Notes: generated by a model not told the origin, from the sequence alone. A DNA stretch of 64,000 nucleotides from Hydrogenophaga taeniospiralis CCUG 15921 (GCF_001592305.1 NZ_BCWR01000016.1:124001-188000); one strand, 5' to 3'; positions 8,770 through 19,115 are shown, numbered from the stretch's first letter. Made by a program: numbers and translations.

Positions 8770-10986
8770 ATGAAACTACAACACAAGGCCTGGGCGCTGG
8801 TGCTCGTCACCGTGGGGCTCTGCTCCCTGGCCGCCATGTTCGGCATGCGCTGGCTGGTGGGCGATTCGTTTTCCCAGCTGGAGCGTGAGCGCGCCGCGCG
8901 TGAAGGCGATCGCGCCAGCCGCCTGCTGAGCCAGCAGGTCCAGGGGCTGAGCGCCACCGTGCGCGACTACTCCCAGTGGGTCGATGCCGTGTCCTTTGCC
9001 CAAGGGAAAAAGCCCAGCTTCGTGGACGACAACTTCGACACCAGCAACATGGGCTACCTGCGGATCTCCGAGGTGCTGATCGTCGATGCCAAGGGCAAGA
9101 TTCTGGCCAACCTCAGCCTGTCCACGGGGCCATCGCCCGAGCTCACCCCGGTGTCGCCCGAGCGCGTCACGGTGCTGCGTGAGCTGGTGAACCCGGTGCT
9201 GGCCGACCCGAGTGGGCGCACCATGCTGCAGACCTACCGGGTCCAGGACGGGCATCTCGACCTGGTGACCGCATCGGCCATCCGCGATCCCGACCGGCCG
9301 GACGAGGCCTCCCATGGCGCCATCCTGATGCTGCGCCATTTTGACGAAGCTGAACTGCAGCGTTTCAGCGAACTGCTGATGATGCCGGTGCGCCTGTCGT
9401 TCGACGACCCCGGCCACACGGGTGAGCCGACGCACCTGGCGCCGGTGGATGACGAGCACGAAAATCTGCACGCCGTGCTGAAGGACCAGCAAGGCCAGCC
9501 CGTGGCCGAACTGGTGCTCAGCCTGGACCGCCAGTTGTACCGGGCCGCACAGTCCTTGAGCCTGACCGGCATGGCCTTGTCCGCCTTGGCGGGCCTGCTG
9601 GCCAGTCTGTTGCTGGTGGTGCTGCTGAACCGCCTGTTGCTGCGCCGGTTGCAAGGGCTGCACCGGGATGTGCAGGGCATCACGGAGCGCGGCCCCACGG
9701 CGAGCGACCGTGTGCAGGTACCCGGAAAAGACGAACTGAGCGCGCTCGCAGAGGGGATCAACCGGTTGCTGGAGCGGGTGCAACGCGATGCCCAGGCCCA
9801 ACGCGAAGGGCACGAGCGCCACGAGGCGCTGCAGGTGCAGTTGATGCAAAGCCAGAAGACCGAGGCACTCGGACGGCTGACCGGTGGCATTGCACACGAT
9901 TTCAACAATTCGCTGGCAGCCATCACGGGCTGGGTCCGTCTGGCGTCCGAGGATCTGGACACCGAACACCCCAGCCACGAGGCGCTGCAGCAGGCGCTCA
10001 AGGCCACCCGCTACGCCGACGGGCTGATGCGCCAGTTGCTCGCCTTTGGCCGCCAGTCGGCGCCCAAGCTGCAGCAGGTGCGCCTCACCAACCTCATCGA
10101 GGAAACACGCCAGATGATGGCGTCTGGCCTCACGCGCGAGTGCGAACTCGTGGTGGACTACCGGGTGGACGACGACGAAGTCCTGGCCGACCCGACCCAA
10201 CTGCAGCAGGTGTTGGTGAACCTGCTGATCAACGCGGCCGATGCCATGAAGGGCAAGGGGCGCATCGAGTTGCTGCTCGATCAACTGGAGCTGCCGCTGC
10301 CACCCGGGCAGGCGTTGCCGCCCGGCGCGGCCGACCTGGAACCTGGGCGGTACCTGGTACTGCAGGTGCGCGACCACGGCCCCGGCATCCCACCGGAGCA
10401 TCTGGATCGGTTGTTCGAGCCCTTCTTCACCACCAAACCCAAAGGGCGCGGCACCGGCCTGGGCTTGTCGGTGGCGCAGGGCATCATCGCGCGCCACCAG
10501 GGAGCCATCGGACTGCGCAGCGAGGTGGGCGAGGGTGCCTGTTTCATGCTGTACCTGCCGGAGAGCCGACACGATTCGGCGGCGGCGCCGCTGACCACAC
10601 CCGGCGGCGGGTCAGACCAGGGGCGGCAACTGCTGTTCGTGGACGACGATCAGTCGGTGCGCCACGCCTGGAGCGCGCTGCTGGAGCGCAAGGGCTGGCA
10701 GGTCACGCGCTCACGCGACGGGGAAGAGGCCTGGGCGCAGTTCACGCAGACCGGCAAACGCTGGGATCTGGTGCTCACCGATCAGTCGATGCCCAGGCTC
10801 GATGGCGTGGGGCTGGCCCAGCGCATCCGGGCCACCCAGTCGCCCCCGCCCATCGTGCTCATGAGCGGGCACGCCAACGAGGTGCCATCGGAGTTGCTGC
10901 AGACGCTGTTTGCCGCCGTGCTGCACAAGCCGGTGGACGCGAACGAGCTGGAGCGGACCTTGCAGACGGTGCTCGCGCCCAGCTGA
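8770..10986 (+). CDS. Hybrid sensor histidine kinase with CHASE4-like sensor and receiver domain
   Basis: The 738-residue protein has an N-terminal transmembrane helix (~7-30). A periplasmic region with RDYSQWVDAV is typical of CHASE4 sensors, followed by a second membrane helix (~265-290) and a HAMP-like linker. The HisKA H-box GGIAHDFNNSLAAI has phospho-acceptor H376, and the ATP-binding domain includes NLLINAADAM, DHGPGIP and GTGLGLSV. The C-terminal receiver has LFVDDDQ and a likely phospho-aspartate at D671 in LTDQSMP. No response regulator or effector gene is adjacent, so it is an orphan hybrid kinase; the periplasmic signal is unknown. It follows dnaE by 123 bp and converges on tolA. 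Confidence 0.9.
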   Translation: MKLQHKAWALVLVTVGLCSLAAMFGMRWLVGDSFSQLERERAAREGDRASRLLSQQVQGLSATVRDYSQWVDAVSFAQGKKPSFVDDNFDTSNMGYLRISEVLIVDAKGKILANLSLSTGPSPELTPVSPERVTVLRELVNPVLADPSGRTMLQTYRVQDGHLDLVTASAIRDPDRPDEASHGAILMLRHFDEAELQRFSELLMMPVRLSFDDPGHTGEPTHLAPVDDEHENLHAVLKDQQGQPVAELVLSLDRQLYRAAQSLSLTGMALSALAGLLASLLLVVLLNRLLLRRLQGLHRDVQGITERGPTASDRVQVPGKDELSALAEGINRLLERVQRDAQAQREGHERHEALQVQLMQSQKTEALGRLTGGIAHDFNNSLAAITGWVRLASEDLDTEHPSHEALQQALKATRYADGLMRQLLAFGRQSAPKLQQVRLTNLIEETRQMMASGLTRECELVVDYRVDDDEVLADPTQLQQVLVNLLINAADAMKGKGRIELLLDQLELPLPPGQALPPGAADLEPGRYLVLQVRDHGPGIPPEHLDRLFEPFFTTKPKGRGTGLGLSVAQGIIARHQGAIGLRSEVGEGACFMLYLPESRHDSAAAPLTTPGGGSDQGRQLLFVDDDQSVRHAWSALLERKGWQVTRSRDGEEAWAQFTQTGKRWDLVLTDQSMPRLDGVGLAQRIRATQSPPPIVLMSGHANEVPSELLQTLFAAVLHKPVDANELERTLQTVLAPS

Positions 10987-11027
10987 ACCCGGCACCGGGC
11001 TCGCTGCTGCTTTGGGTTCGTCCGGAC

Positions 11028-11942
11028 CTAGTCGTTTGGACTTAACACGACCTCGCCGTACGGAGGAACCGAGCCATCTGTATCGCGAGGAACCGTGCGC
11101 GTTCGGTCGATAGCCCTGAGCGCTTCTTCATCCCAAGCAGCGTTCCCACTGCTTTGAGAAATTCGGCGGCTTGCAATGGTTCCATCAGGCAATAGCCCCA
11201 AATAAATGACAGTTTTCAGATTGCTCGGATAGTCTCTCGTTGGGATGATGTTTGGCTTGATCTTTGCTGCAACTTTCGCCCCATAGCCGGACGACGGCCC
11301 GCTCGACCGCTGTGCGGAACCGCGGGCTTCAGGGCCACCACTGGCCCCCGCCTGGCCCAGAATGCGTCGCATCTGATCATCCCGTGCCTTTTTCGCCAGC
11401 TCGGCCTCCCGCCGTTCCTGGGCTTCGCGCTTTTGGTCGGCCAGTTTTTTCTCTTCGGCCTTCTTCCGGGCATCCTTCTTGGCCTCTTCGGCCTTTTGCT
11501 TGTCGAGTTCCTTTTTCTCGCGCGCTTTTTCTTCGGCCTTTTCCTTGGCCGCCTGCTTGGCCTTCAGCTCGGCGGCCTCGCGCCGCTCTTCCTCAAGCCG
11601 CTTCTTCTTCGCCTGCTCTGTCGCGATGTCGGCCTGCTTCACGGCCGGTGGCGACGGTTCGGGTGGCGGCGCGGGCTGCGGCTTGGGTTGGGGCTTCGGC
11701 TCAGGCTCGGGGGGTGGTGGTGGCGGAGGCGGTGGCTCCACGGCCCGGGGCGCCGCTTCCTGCGGCAGGCGTGACCAGAGTTCGGCCTCGAAGCTCACCG
11801 GCGGCGTGTCGCTCTGCCAGCGCACGCCCCAGGTCAGCGCGCCCATCAGCAGCAGGTGCGCGATCAGGGCCAGGCCCATGGGGCCGAGCCAGCGGCCGGG
11901 GCGCGGTGGCTTGAGGTCCAGGGAGTCGGTGGTGACTTGCAT
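11028..11942 (-). CDS. tolA: TolA, inner-membrane/periplasmic energy-transducing protein of Tol-Pal
   Basis: I prefer the ATG at 11942 (304 residues, MQVTTDSL start). A transmembrane helix at ~17-38 is followed by a proline run (PPPPPPPPPEPEPKPQ) and a long Ala/Lys/Glu-rich coiled-coil helix spanning the periplasm (~105-215). The C-terminal TonB/TolA domain (YPSNLKTVIYLGLLPDGT) contacts TolB and the outer membrane. The gene follows tolR by 19 bp. Two oddities: the C-terminal domain (about 11028-11290) is clearly less GC-rich than the rest, and tolB and pal do not follow. Instead the histidine kinase gene converges from the other side. Confidence 0.9.
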   Translation of the reverse strand: MQVTTDSLDLKPPRPGRWLGPMGLALIAHLLLMGALTWGVRWQSDTPPVSFEAELWSRLPQEAAPRAVEPPPPPPPPPEPEPKPQPKPQPAPPPEPSPPAVKQADIATEQAKKKRLEEERREAAELKAKQAAKEKAEEKAREKKELDKQKAEEAKKDARKKAEEKKLADQKREAQERREAELAKKARDDQMRRILGQAGASGGPEARGSAQRSSGPSSGYGAKVAAKIKPNIIPTRDYPSNLKTVIYLGLLPDGTIASRRISQSSGNAAWDEEALRAIDRTRTVPRDTDGSVPPYGEVVLSPND

Positions 11943-11961
11943 GCTCGGGGGAAACGCGGGC

Positions 11962-12402
11962 TCAGCGGGAAGTTTGCACGGACAGGCCGACGCGTTCAAC
12001 ACCCGCGCGCTGCAGCGTGTCCATGACCTTCACCACGGTTTCGTACTTGATCGTCTTGTCGGCGCTGATCACCACCGGGACCTTGGCCGCCTCGGAGGGG
12101 CTGGAGGCGCTCTGCAGCTGGCGGACCTGCTCGGCCAGTTGCGCCATCTTGACGGTTTGCGCCGTCTTGCTGGAGCTGCCTTCGCGCACCTGGAGGCGCT
12201 CTTCCTTGTCGATCAGCACCTGGACATAGCCCTTGGGCGGCGCACTGGCCTGGCCCACGCTGGGCAGATCGATCTGGCTGGGCGAGATCAGGGGCGCGGT
12301 CACCATGAAGATGATCAGCAGCACCAGCATCACGTCGATGAAGGGCACCATGTTGATCTCGTTCTTGGTGCGCCGCGCGCGGCGGGAGGACGTGGCGGCC
12401 AT
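11962..12402 (-). CDS. tolR: TolR, ExbD-family proton-channel subunit
   Basis: The start is the ATG at 12402 (146 residues). The protein has one N-terminal membrane helix with the family's proton-relay aspartate in NMVPFIDVMLVLLIIFMV, followed by a periplasmic domain (VPVVISADKTIKYETVVKVMD). TolR works with TolQ to couple the proton motive force to TolA movement during cell constriction and outer-membrane maintenance. One base separates it from the tolQ stop, indicating coupling. Confidence 0.95.
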   Translation of the reverse strand: MAATSSRRARRTKNEINMVPFIDVMLVLLIIFMVTAPLISPSQIDLPSVGQASAPPKGYVQVLIDKEERLQVREGSSSKTAQTVKMAQLAEQVRQLQSASSPSEAAKVPVVISADKTIKYETVVKVMDTLQRAGVERVGLSVQTSR

Positions 12403-12403
12403 G

Positions 12404-13096
12404 TCAGTGTCCCGAGGCCGACTGGTTGCCCAGATTGCGGTGCAGGATGTTGGAGAACTCTTCCATGAAGGTCTCCAGCTGGTTGGCCACACGATCGATG
12501 TCGTGGGCGAAACGGTTATAGGCCACCACCGCGGGAATCGCGGCGAACAGGCCGATGGCGGTGGCCACCAAGGCCTCGGCGATGCCGGGCGCCACCGTGG
12601 CCAGGGTCACCTGGGCCAGCGCGGCCAGGCCGGTGAAGGCGTGCATGATGCCCCAGACGGTGCCGAACAGGCCCACATAAGGCGCCACGGAACCCACGGT
12701 GCCCAGGAATGAGAGGTTCACCTCCAGCGTGTCGAGCTCGCGCTGGAAGCTCGCGCGCATGGCACGGCGCGCGCCATCGAGCAGGGCGCCGTTGTCGGTG
12801 ATGCGGCGCTCGCGCAGCTTCTGGTATTCGCGCATGCCGCTGGCGAAAATGCGTTCCATCGGGCCGCCGTGGCGGGCGCTCTGCGCGGCCGCCGCGTACA
12901 GATCGTTCAGGTTGGAGCCCGACCAGAACTCCCGTTCGAACGCTTCGTTGTGCGTGTTCACGCGCTTCAGGGCGAAGACCTTGCGGAAAATGGCGGCCCA
13001 GCTGATGACGGACATCACCATCAGCAGCACCACCACGGCTTGAACCACCCAGCTCGCATTGATCAGCAACTGGACGATGGAGAGATCTTGGGTCAT
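12404..13096 (-). CDS. tolQ: TolQ, ExbB/MotA-family proton-channel subunit
   Basis: This 230-residue inner-membrane protein has an N-terminal helix (ASWVVQAVVVLLMVMSVISW) and two further helices in the conserved MotA/TolQ/ExbB domain. Signature segments are FLGTVGSVAPYVGLFGTVWG and AEALVATAIGLFAAIPAVVA. It forms the proton channel with TolR and energises TolA. It lies 40 bp downstream of ybgC and one base before tolR, the classic ybgC-tolQ-tolR-tolA order. Confidence 0.96.
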   Translation of the reverse strand: MTQDLSIVQLLINASWVVQAVVVLLMVMSVISWAAIFRKVFALKRVNTHNEAFEREFWSGSNLNDLYAAAAQSARHGGPMERIFASGMREYQKLRERRITDNGALLDGARRAMRASFQRELDTLEVNLSFLGTVGSVAPYVGLFGTVWGIMHAFTGLAALAQVTLATVAPGIAEALVATAIGLFAAIPAVVAYNRFAHDIDRVANQLETFMEEFSNILHRNLGNQSASGH

Positions 13097-13136
13097 GGGT
13101 CTGAAACGGTTGTTCGATCGAATCTCGCCTGCCGGA

Positions 13137-13594
<458 letters not shown>

Positions 13595-13598
<4 letters not shown>

Positions 13599-14815
13599 AG
13601 TGCCTGCTCCAGCCGGACCACGGCTTCGCGCAGCTGCGCCATCGAGTTGGCGGTGGAGAAGCGCAGGTAGCGCCAAGGGTCGGCGTTGCCGAAGTCGCGG
13701 CCCGGTGTGGTGGCGATCTGGCAGCGGCGCATCAGTTCAAAAGCCAGGGCCCAACTGCCGCCATCGCCGGGGTGTTCGCCGCGCAGGGGAATGCCCCAGC
13801 GTTCGCACAGCGGCGCCACGTCGGCCCAGGCGTAGAACGCCCCATCGGGCATCACAGGAACCGTCAGGCCCAGGCGGTTGAGTTCGGGAATGAAGACATC
13901 GCGCCGGGCCTGGAACTCGCCCCGGCGGCGTTCGTATTCGGCCAGGCTGTCGGGCTCGAAGCAGGCCAGCGCGGCGTGTTGCGCGATGGTGCTGGCGCAG
14001 ATGAACAGGTTCTGCGCCAGCCGCTCCACCACCGGCACCAGCGCAGGCGGCAGCACCAGCCAGCCCAGGCGCCAACCGGTCATGTTGAAGTATTTGGAGA
14101 AGCTGTTGATGCTGATGACCTCGTCGCCGAGACCATCGGGCAGACCGAGCGCGCTGTGGCCGTAGTCGGCATCGAAGCTCAGGCCCAGGTAGATTTCGTC
14201 GACCAGGGTCACGCCGCCCTGGCGGCGCACGAAGCGGGCGATGTGCTCCAGCTCATCGCGCGCGATCGACGTGCCCGTGGGGTTGGACGGCGAGGCCAGC
14301 AGCACCCCGCGGGTGGCGGGCCGCCAGTGTTCTTCGACCTGCGCCGCGCTCAGCTGGAACCGCTGCCCGGGGCCGCAGGGGATCAGCACCGCACGGCCCT
14401 CGGCGGCCTGCACGAACTGCCGGTTGCAGGGGTAGCTCGGGTCGGGCATGAGCACTTCGTCGCCCGCCTCGATGAGCGCGAGGCAGGCCAGTTGCAACGC
14501 GGCCGAAGCGCCGGCGGTGACCACGATGCGCCCCGGGTCGATGTGGAGCCCGAAACGGGAGGCGTACCAGCCGCTGATCGCTTCGCGCAAGGCGGGCAGA
14601 CCGGTGGCCGGCGTGTACTGGCTGCGCCCGGCGTGGACGGCGCGCTCGGCGGCGGCCTGCACCAGCGGCGGCGCCGTGAAGTCCGGCTCGCCGATGTTGA
14701 GGTAGAGCATGGGGCGGTCGCCCGGGCCGGCCTTCGCGGCCATGGCGGATGCGGCCTTGGCCAGCTCCATCACGTAAAAAGGTTCGACGCGCTGTGCGCG
14801 TTGGGCGATCTTCAT
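13595..14815 (-). CDS. Pyridoxal-phosphate-dependent aminotransferase, class I/II
   Basis: The 406-residue enzyme has the fold-type I aminotransferase signatures: NIGEPDF near the N-terminus, YTPATGLPALREAI, the cofactor-contacting SPSNPTGT (~175-182), VDEIYLGL, and the Schiff-base lysine K241 in SFSKYFNMTGWRLGW. The C-terminal arginine for the substrate carboxylate lies in WRYLRFST. It is a typical aspartate/aromatic/alanine-type transaminase; the amino-acid specificity cannot be read. It overlaps ybgC by 4 bp and lies 90 bp downstream of nusB. Confidence 0.9.
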
Positions 14816-14905
14816 CTCGGTTGTTCCACCGCGCTGAGGGCGAGCCGGGCCGCATGGAACAGCCCGGCCGGCGGGGCATTGAGGGGGCAGCCTCGGTTCA
14901 ATCGC

Positions 14906-15433
14906 TCAGACCGCATCGTCGACCGTGCGGGGAGGGGGGGCTTTGCGCTGACCCGCCTTGGCCGGCGCCGAAGCCACTTCGAGCGGGCGCAACTGCGCGG
15001 CGAGCTGGTGCAGCACACCGTTGACGTACTTGTGGCCATCGGTGCCGCCGAACGATTTGGCCAGTTCGATGCATTCGTTGAGCACCACACGCCAGGGCAC
15101 GTCCAGGCAATGCTGGAATTCGTAGACGCCGATCCACAACACGCCGCGCTCGATGGGCGAGAGCTCGACCAGCGGGCGGTCGAGCAGGGGGGTGATCAGG
15201 CCGTCCAGCGCCACGGCCTCGGCGATGCAGCCGTGCAGCAAGGCGTCATAGTGCACGCTGTCGGCTTTGTGAAAGCCCGCGAGATCGCGCGTGAAGAGGT
15301 CGATGTCGGTCGTGTCGTTGCGGCCCACCAGATGCTGGTAGAGCGCCTGCAAGGCGAATTCGCGCGCGCGGGTGCGGGCCGATTTGTCGGCGGCCTTGCG
15401 GGCTTTGGGGGTGCTGGTGGGGGTGTCGTTCAT
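14906..15433 (-). CDS. nusB: Transcription antitermination factor NusB
   Basis: NusB binds boxA RNA together with NusE (S10) in rRNA antitermination. The 175-residue protein begins with a basic, low-complexity extension (residues 1-20) longer than in E. coli, then the NusB helical fold ([58 protein letters not shown]). It also has a short disordered C-terminal tail. The start lies 2 bp after the ribH stop, the usual ribH-nusB arrangement, so riboflavin and NusB expression are coupled. Confidence 0.95.
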   Translation of the reverse strand: MNDTPTSTPKARKAADKSARTRAREFALQALYQHLVGRNDTTDIDLFTRDLAGFHKADSVHYDALLHGCIAEAVALDGLITPLLDRPLVELSPIERGVLWIGVYEFQHCLDVPWRVVLNECIELAKSFGGTDGHKYVNGVLHQLAAQLRPLEVASAPAKAGQRKAPPPRTVDDAV

Positions 15434-15435
15434 GT

Positions 15436-15900
15436 TCAGCCGATGTCTTCGAGCAGATGGGCCATCTCCACGGCCACGCGCGCCGCGTCACGGCCTTTCT
15501 CTTCCTGGCGGGCCACCGCCTGTTCCAGGTTTTCGGTGGTGAGGATGGCGTTGGCAATGGGCAACTGGTAGTCCAGCGCCAGGCGGGTGACGGCCGAACC
15601 GGACTCGTTGGCCACCAGTTCGAAGTGGTAGGTCTCGCCGCGGATGATGCAGCCCAGTGCGATGAGGGCGTCGAAGTCGTCGCGCTCGGCCAGGGCCTGC
15701 AGGGCCACCGGAATCTCCAGTGCGCCGGGCACTTTCACGTGGGCGATGTTTTTTTCCTGTACACCCAGGGCCAGCAGCTCGGCCTGGCAGGCCTGGTAGA
15801 GGGCGTCGGTGATGCTTTCGTTGAAGCGGGCCTGGACGATGCCAATGCTGAGTTTTTTGCCATCCAGCAGGTTGGCTGTGCCTTTGTCTGCGCCGAACAT
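15436..15900 (-). CDS. ribH: 6,7-dimethyl-8-ribityllumazine synthase
   Basis: This enzyme condenses 5-amino-6-ribitylaminouracil with 3,4-dihydroxy-2-butanone 4-phosphate. The 154-residue protein shows the family motifs [46 protein letters not shown] (with the catalytic histidine) and [15 protein letters not shown]. Length is normal for an icosahedral or pentameric lumazine synthase. It sits between ribBX and nusB in one leftward transcription unit. Confidence 0.97.
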   Translation of the reverse strand: MFGADKGTANLLDGKKLSIGIVQARFNESITDALYQACQAELLALGVQEKNIAHVKVPGALEIPVALQALAERDDFDALIALGCIIRGETYHFELVANESGSAVTRLALDYQLPIANAILTTENLEQAVARQEEKGRDAARVAVEMAHLLEDIG

Positions 15901-15934
15901 GAGCGGTTCCGTTTCTGTGTGTTGTTGTAAAGGG

Positions 15935-17065
15935 TCAGGCGGTGCGGCTGAGGTAGCCGGTGATTTCCAGGCCGTAGCCGGCCATGCTGGGCATGCGCCG
16001 CGGGTTGCCCATGAGCTGCATCTTGTGCACGCCGCATTCGCGCAGGATCTGTGCGCCCACGCCGTAGGTGCGCAGGTCCATGCGCCCGCGTTCGGGGGCC
16101 TGGGCCGAACGGGCCGTGCCTTCGAACTGCGCCAGCAGCTGTTCGGCGGTTTCGCCGCAGTTGAGCAACACGGCTACGCCGGCACCGGCTTCGCTGATGT
16201 GGCGCAGGCTGGCCTCCAGGCTCCAGCTGTGCATGGAGCGGCCGACTTCGAGCGCATCGAACACCGACAGCGGCTCGTGCACGCGCACGGCCACGCTGTG
16301 TTCGGGCGCCCACTGGCCTTTCACCAGGGCCAGGTGCAGCGCGCCGCTGGGCTGGTCGCGGAAGGCGGTGGCGCTGAACTCGCCAAAGGCGGTGTTGAGC
16401 GCGCGGGTGCCGAGTTTCTGCACCAGCGATTCGTGGCGGCTGCGGTGTTCGATCAGGTCGGCGATGGTGCCGATCTTCAGGCCGTGTTCGGCCGCGAAGA
16501 CCTGCAGATCGGGCAGGCGGGCCATGGTGCCGTCGTCTTTCATGATCTCGCAGATCACGGCGGCGGGACTGCAGCCCGCCATGGCGGCCAGATCGCAGCC
16601 GGCTTCGGTGTGGCCCGCGCGCATGAGCACGCCACCCTCCACCGCCTGCAAGGGGAAGATGTGGCCGGGCTGCACCAGGTCGGCGGCCTGCGCGTTGGCC
16701 GCCACGGCGGCCTGCACGGTGCGTGCTCGGTCGGCGGCCGAGATACCGGTGGTCACGCCTTCCGCCGCCTCGATCGACACGGTGAAGGCCGTGCCCATCT
16801 TGGTGCCGTTGCGCGGCACCATGGGTGGCAGGCGCAGGCGCTCGCAGCGCTCACGCGTGAGCGTGAGGCAGATCAGGCCGCGACCGAAACGGGCCATGAA
16901 GTTGATGGCCTCGGGGGTGACGTGGTCGGCCGCGAGCACGAGATCGCCTTCGTTTTCGCGGTCCTCCTCGTCCACCAGGATCACGATGCGCCCGGCGTGC
17001 ATGTCGGCCACGATGTCTTCAACGGGGGAAATCTGGACCGAAGCCAGGGTGTCGGTTGCGCTCAT
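15935..17065 (-). CDS. ribBA: RibBX: 3,4-dihydroxy-2-butanone-4-phosphate synthase with degenerate GTP-cyclohydrolase-II-like domain
   Basis: Residues ~15-210 are an intact RibB domain: the acidic metal loop [35 protein letters not shown], and the catalytic [12 protein letters not shown]. The C-terminal half (~220-376) aligns with GTP cyclohydrolase II but has lost the zinc-binding cysteines: where active RibA has C(x)10CxC after VRVH, this protein has [18 protein letters not shown] (264-281) with no cysteine. This matches RibBX proteins, in which only the butanone-phosphate synthase is active. A separate ribA must exist elsewhere. The ATG overlaps the ribE stop by 4 bp. Confidence 0.93.
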   Translation of the reverse strand: MSATDTLASVQISPVEDIVADMHAGRIVILVDEEDRENEGDLVLAADHVTPEAINFMARFGRGLICLTLTRERCERLRLPPMVPRNGTKMGTAFTVSIEAAEGVTTGISAADRARTVQAAVAANAQAADLVQPGHIFPLQAVEGGVLMRAGHTEAGCDLAAMAGCSPAAVICEIMKDDGTMARLPDLQVFAAEHGLKIGTIADLIEHRSRHESLVQKLGTRALNTAFGEFSATAFRDQPSGALHLALVKGQWAPEHSVAVRVHEPLSVFDALEVGRSMHSWSLEASLRHISEAGAGVAVLLNCGETAEQLLAQFEGTARSAQAPERGRMDLRTYGVGAQILRECGVHKMQLMGNPRRMPSMAGYGLEITGYLSRTA

Positions 17066-17706
17066 GCGGTTTCCTTGGATGGGGTGAAGCCCGCGCTGAG
17101 CATGCGCTCCACGTAGCGCGCGACGGTGTCGATTTCAAGATTCACGCCACTGCCCACGGCCAACTGGCCCAGTGAGGTGGCGTGCACGGTGTGGGGAATG
17201 AGGTTGATGCTGAACTCGCAGCCCTGGGCGCTGTCGTGCACCTGGTTGACGGTCAGGCTGACGCCATTGACGGTGATCGAGCCCTTGTAGGCCAGGTACT
17301 TGCCCAGCTCGGGCGGCGCCATCACGCGCAGCTCCCAGCTCTCGCCCACTTGAGCGAATCGGGTCACGGTGCCGATGCCGTCCACGTGGCCGGAGACGAT
17401 GTGCCCGCCCAGGCGGTCGTGCGCGCGCAGGGCCTTTTCCAGGTTGATGCGGTGGCCGATCTGGTCCAACCCGGTGGTTCGGGCCAGTGATTCGGCGGAA
17501 ATGTCGATGCTGAACCGCTGCTGCGGCAGGTCCAGTGAGGTGACGGTCATGCAGGCACCGTCCAGCGCGATGCTGTCACCCAGGGCCACGTCGTCGAGAT
17601 AGCCCGGCGGCGCCTCGATGGTGAGTCGCTTGCCGTGGTGCAAAGAGCTGCCCTGAGCGTGGAGGTCGGCGATACGCCCCACGCCGGTGATGATGCCGGT
17701 AAACAT
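17062..17706 (-). CDS. ribE: Riboflavin synthase, alpha chain
   Basis: The enzyme dismutates two lumazines into riboflavin. The 214-residue protein contains the two internally repeated beta-barrels of the family: [12 protein letters not shown] opens the first with [13 protein letters not shown], and [15 protein letters not shown] with [13 protein letters not shown] forms the second. It follows ribD by 114 bp and overlaps ribBX by 4 bp. In the ribD-ribE gap (17707-17820) I see no recognisable FMN riboswitch, only a short GC-rich inverted repeat. Confidence 0.96.
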   Translation of the reverse strand: MFTGIITGVGRIADLHAQGSSLHHGKRLTIEAPPGYLDDVALGDSIALDGACMTVTSLDLPQQRFSIDISAESLARTTGLDQIGHRINLEKALRAHDRLGGHIVSGHVDGIGTVTRFAQVGESWELRVMAPPELGKYLAYKGSITVNGVSLTVNQVHDSAQGCEFSINLIPHTVHATSLGQLAVGSGVNLEIDTVARYVERMLSAGFTPSKETA

Positions 17707-17820
17707 GCGCGTATTTTCGCAGGGTTTGCAGCGCCATTCCGGTCCGGGCGCGCGGCGGGGTCACAAATGCCGGTCCGAAGGCCGGAAAACCGGCGCTGGC
17801 GGCGGCGGTCCGCTGCATTC

Positions 17821-19044
17821 TCAAGCGTTCAGGAAATCGTCACGACCCACCACACGCGCCAGGATGCGCAGGTCGTCGCCCACCCGATCCACCGCCTGGA
17901 AGCCAAGCTCGACGCCGTCTTCCAGTTTCTGCAGCGGGCCGAAGTGCGCCAGGCCGCGGCCTTTGCCCAGGAGTTTGGGGGCCAGGTAGAGCAGAAACTC
18001 ATCCACCAAGCCTTCGCGGATCAGCGACCCGTTGAGCTTGTGACCGGCTTCGACGTGCAGTTCATTGACCTCGCGGCGCGCCAGATCGCGCAGCATGGCG
18101 GCCAGATCGACCTTGCCTTCTGTGCCCGGCGACTGACCCGGCATGGGGATGACGGTGGCGCCGAGAGCTTCCAGTGCGGCCTGTCGCTGGGCGTCTGCGA
18201 CGGCGCAGTAGATGAAGATCCGCCGGGTCAGCGCCTGGGCTGGAGGCTGGAACAGCCGGGCGTCCAGCGGCGTCTCCAGCCGGCTGTCGACCACCACCAG
18301 GTGCGGTTGGCGTGGTGTGTCCACCATGCGCACGTCGAGCATCGGGTCGTCTTCCAGCACAGTGCCAATGCCGGTCAACACCGCACAGGCGCGGGCACGC
18401 CAGGCATGGCCGTCGGCGCGCGCCGCTTCGCTGGTGATCCATTGACTCGTGCCGTTGTCCAGCGCGGTGGTGCCGTCGAGCGAAGCGGCCATCTTCATGC
18501 GCACCCAGGGCTTCTGGCGGATCATGCGACTGAAGAACCCGACGTTGAGCTCGCGCACGGCGCGTGCCACCTCGTGATCAGGCGGCAGCACCTCCACCTC
18601 GATGCCGGCCGCCTGGAGGCGCTGCACGCCGCGCCCCGCTACCAGGGGGTTGGGGTCCCGTGTCGCCACGACCACCTTGGAGATGCCCGCCGCGATCAGG
18701 GCGTCGCAGCAGGGGGGGGTGCGGCCGTGGTGGGAGCAGGGTTCCAGCGTCACGTAGGCTGTGGCGCCGCGCACGTCCAGTCCTTGTTCAGCGGCCGCAC
18801 GCAACGCCATGATTTCGGCGTGCGGTCCACCCACAGCCTGCGTGCCGCCCGTCACCCGGTGTCCGCTGGCTGTCATCAACGCGCAGCCCACGGCCGGATT
18901 GGGTGGGCAGATGGTACGGACCTCTGCGCTGGCATCCAGTGCTGCGCGCATCGGGCTTGCGTGCAAAGAGTCCTCCGCATGGGGGTTCTCAGGGGTGGGC
19001 GTGCTCGAATAGACTCCGGACAGGGATGGGGTCGATGGTGTCAT
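17821..19044 (-). CDS. ribD: Bifunctional riboflavin deaminase/reductase
   Basis: Two domains catalyse consecutive steps: deamination of the pyrimidine, then reduction of its ribosyl side chain. The N-terminal cytidine-deaminase-type domain has zinc ligands H75 (HAEIMAL, catalytic E77), C103 and C112 (EPCSHHGRTPPC). The C-terminal reductase begins near residue 175 (VRMKMAASLDGTTAL). The ATG at 19044 has a GAGG ribosome-binding site and gives 407 residues. An alternative TTG at 18966 with a GGAGG site 5 nt upstream would give 381 residues, closer to the family norm. It diverges from a fimT-like gene. Confidence 0.95.
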   Translation of the reverse strand: MTPSTPSLSGVYSSTPTPENPHAEDSLHASPMRAALDASAEVRTICPPNPAVGCALMTASGHRVTGGTQAVGGPHAEIMALRAAAEQGLDVRGATAYVTLEPCSHHGRTPPCCDALIAAGISKVVVATRDPNPLVAGRGVQRLQAAGIEVEVLPPDHEVARAVRELNVGFFSRMIRQKPWVRMKMAASLDGTTALDNGTSQWITSEAARADGHAWRARACAVLTGIGTVLEDDPMLDVRMVDTPRQPHLVVVDSRLETPLDARLFQPPAQALTRRIFIYCAVADAQRQAALEALGATVIPMPGQSPGTEGKVDLAAMLRDLARREVNELHVEAGHKLNGSLIREGLVDEFLLYLAPKLLGKGRGLAHFGPLQKLEDGVELGFQAVDRVGDDLRILARVVGRDDFLNA

Positions 19045-19115
19045 GGTGTCCTCAGAGACACGCCATCATAGGTCAGCTCGGGCCGGCTCTCCCTGGAGGT
19101 GAAGGGAGGGAAATC

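Noticed and set aside
10988..10999. CCCGG-CA-CCGGG as a terminator after the histidine kinase gene
   Set aside because: The loop is too short for this stem as written, and no T tract follows.
17707..17820. FMN riboswitch controlling the riboflavin genes
   Set aside because: The ribD-ribE gap, and the gaps before ribBX and ribD, lack the conserved RFN core and are too short for the full element.
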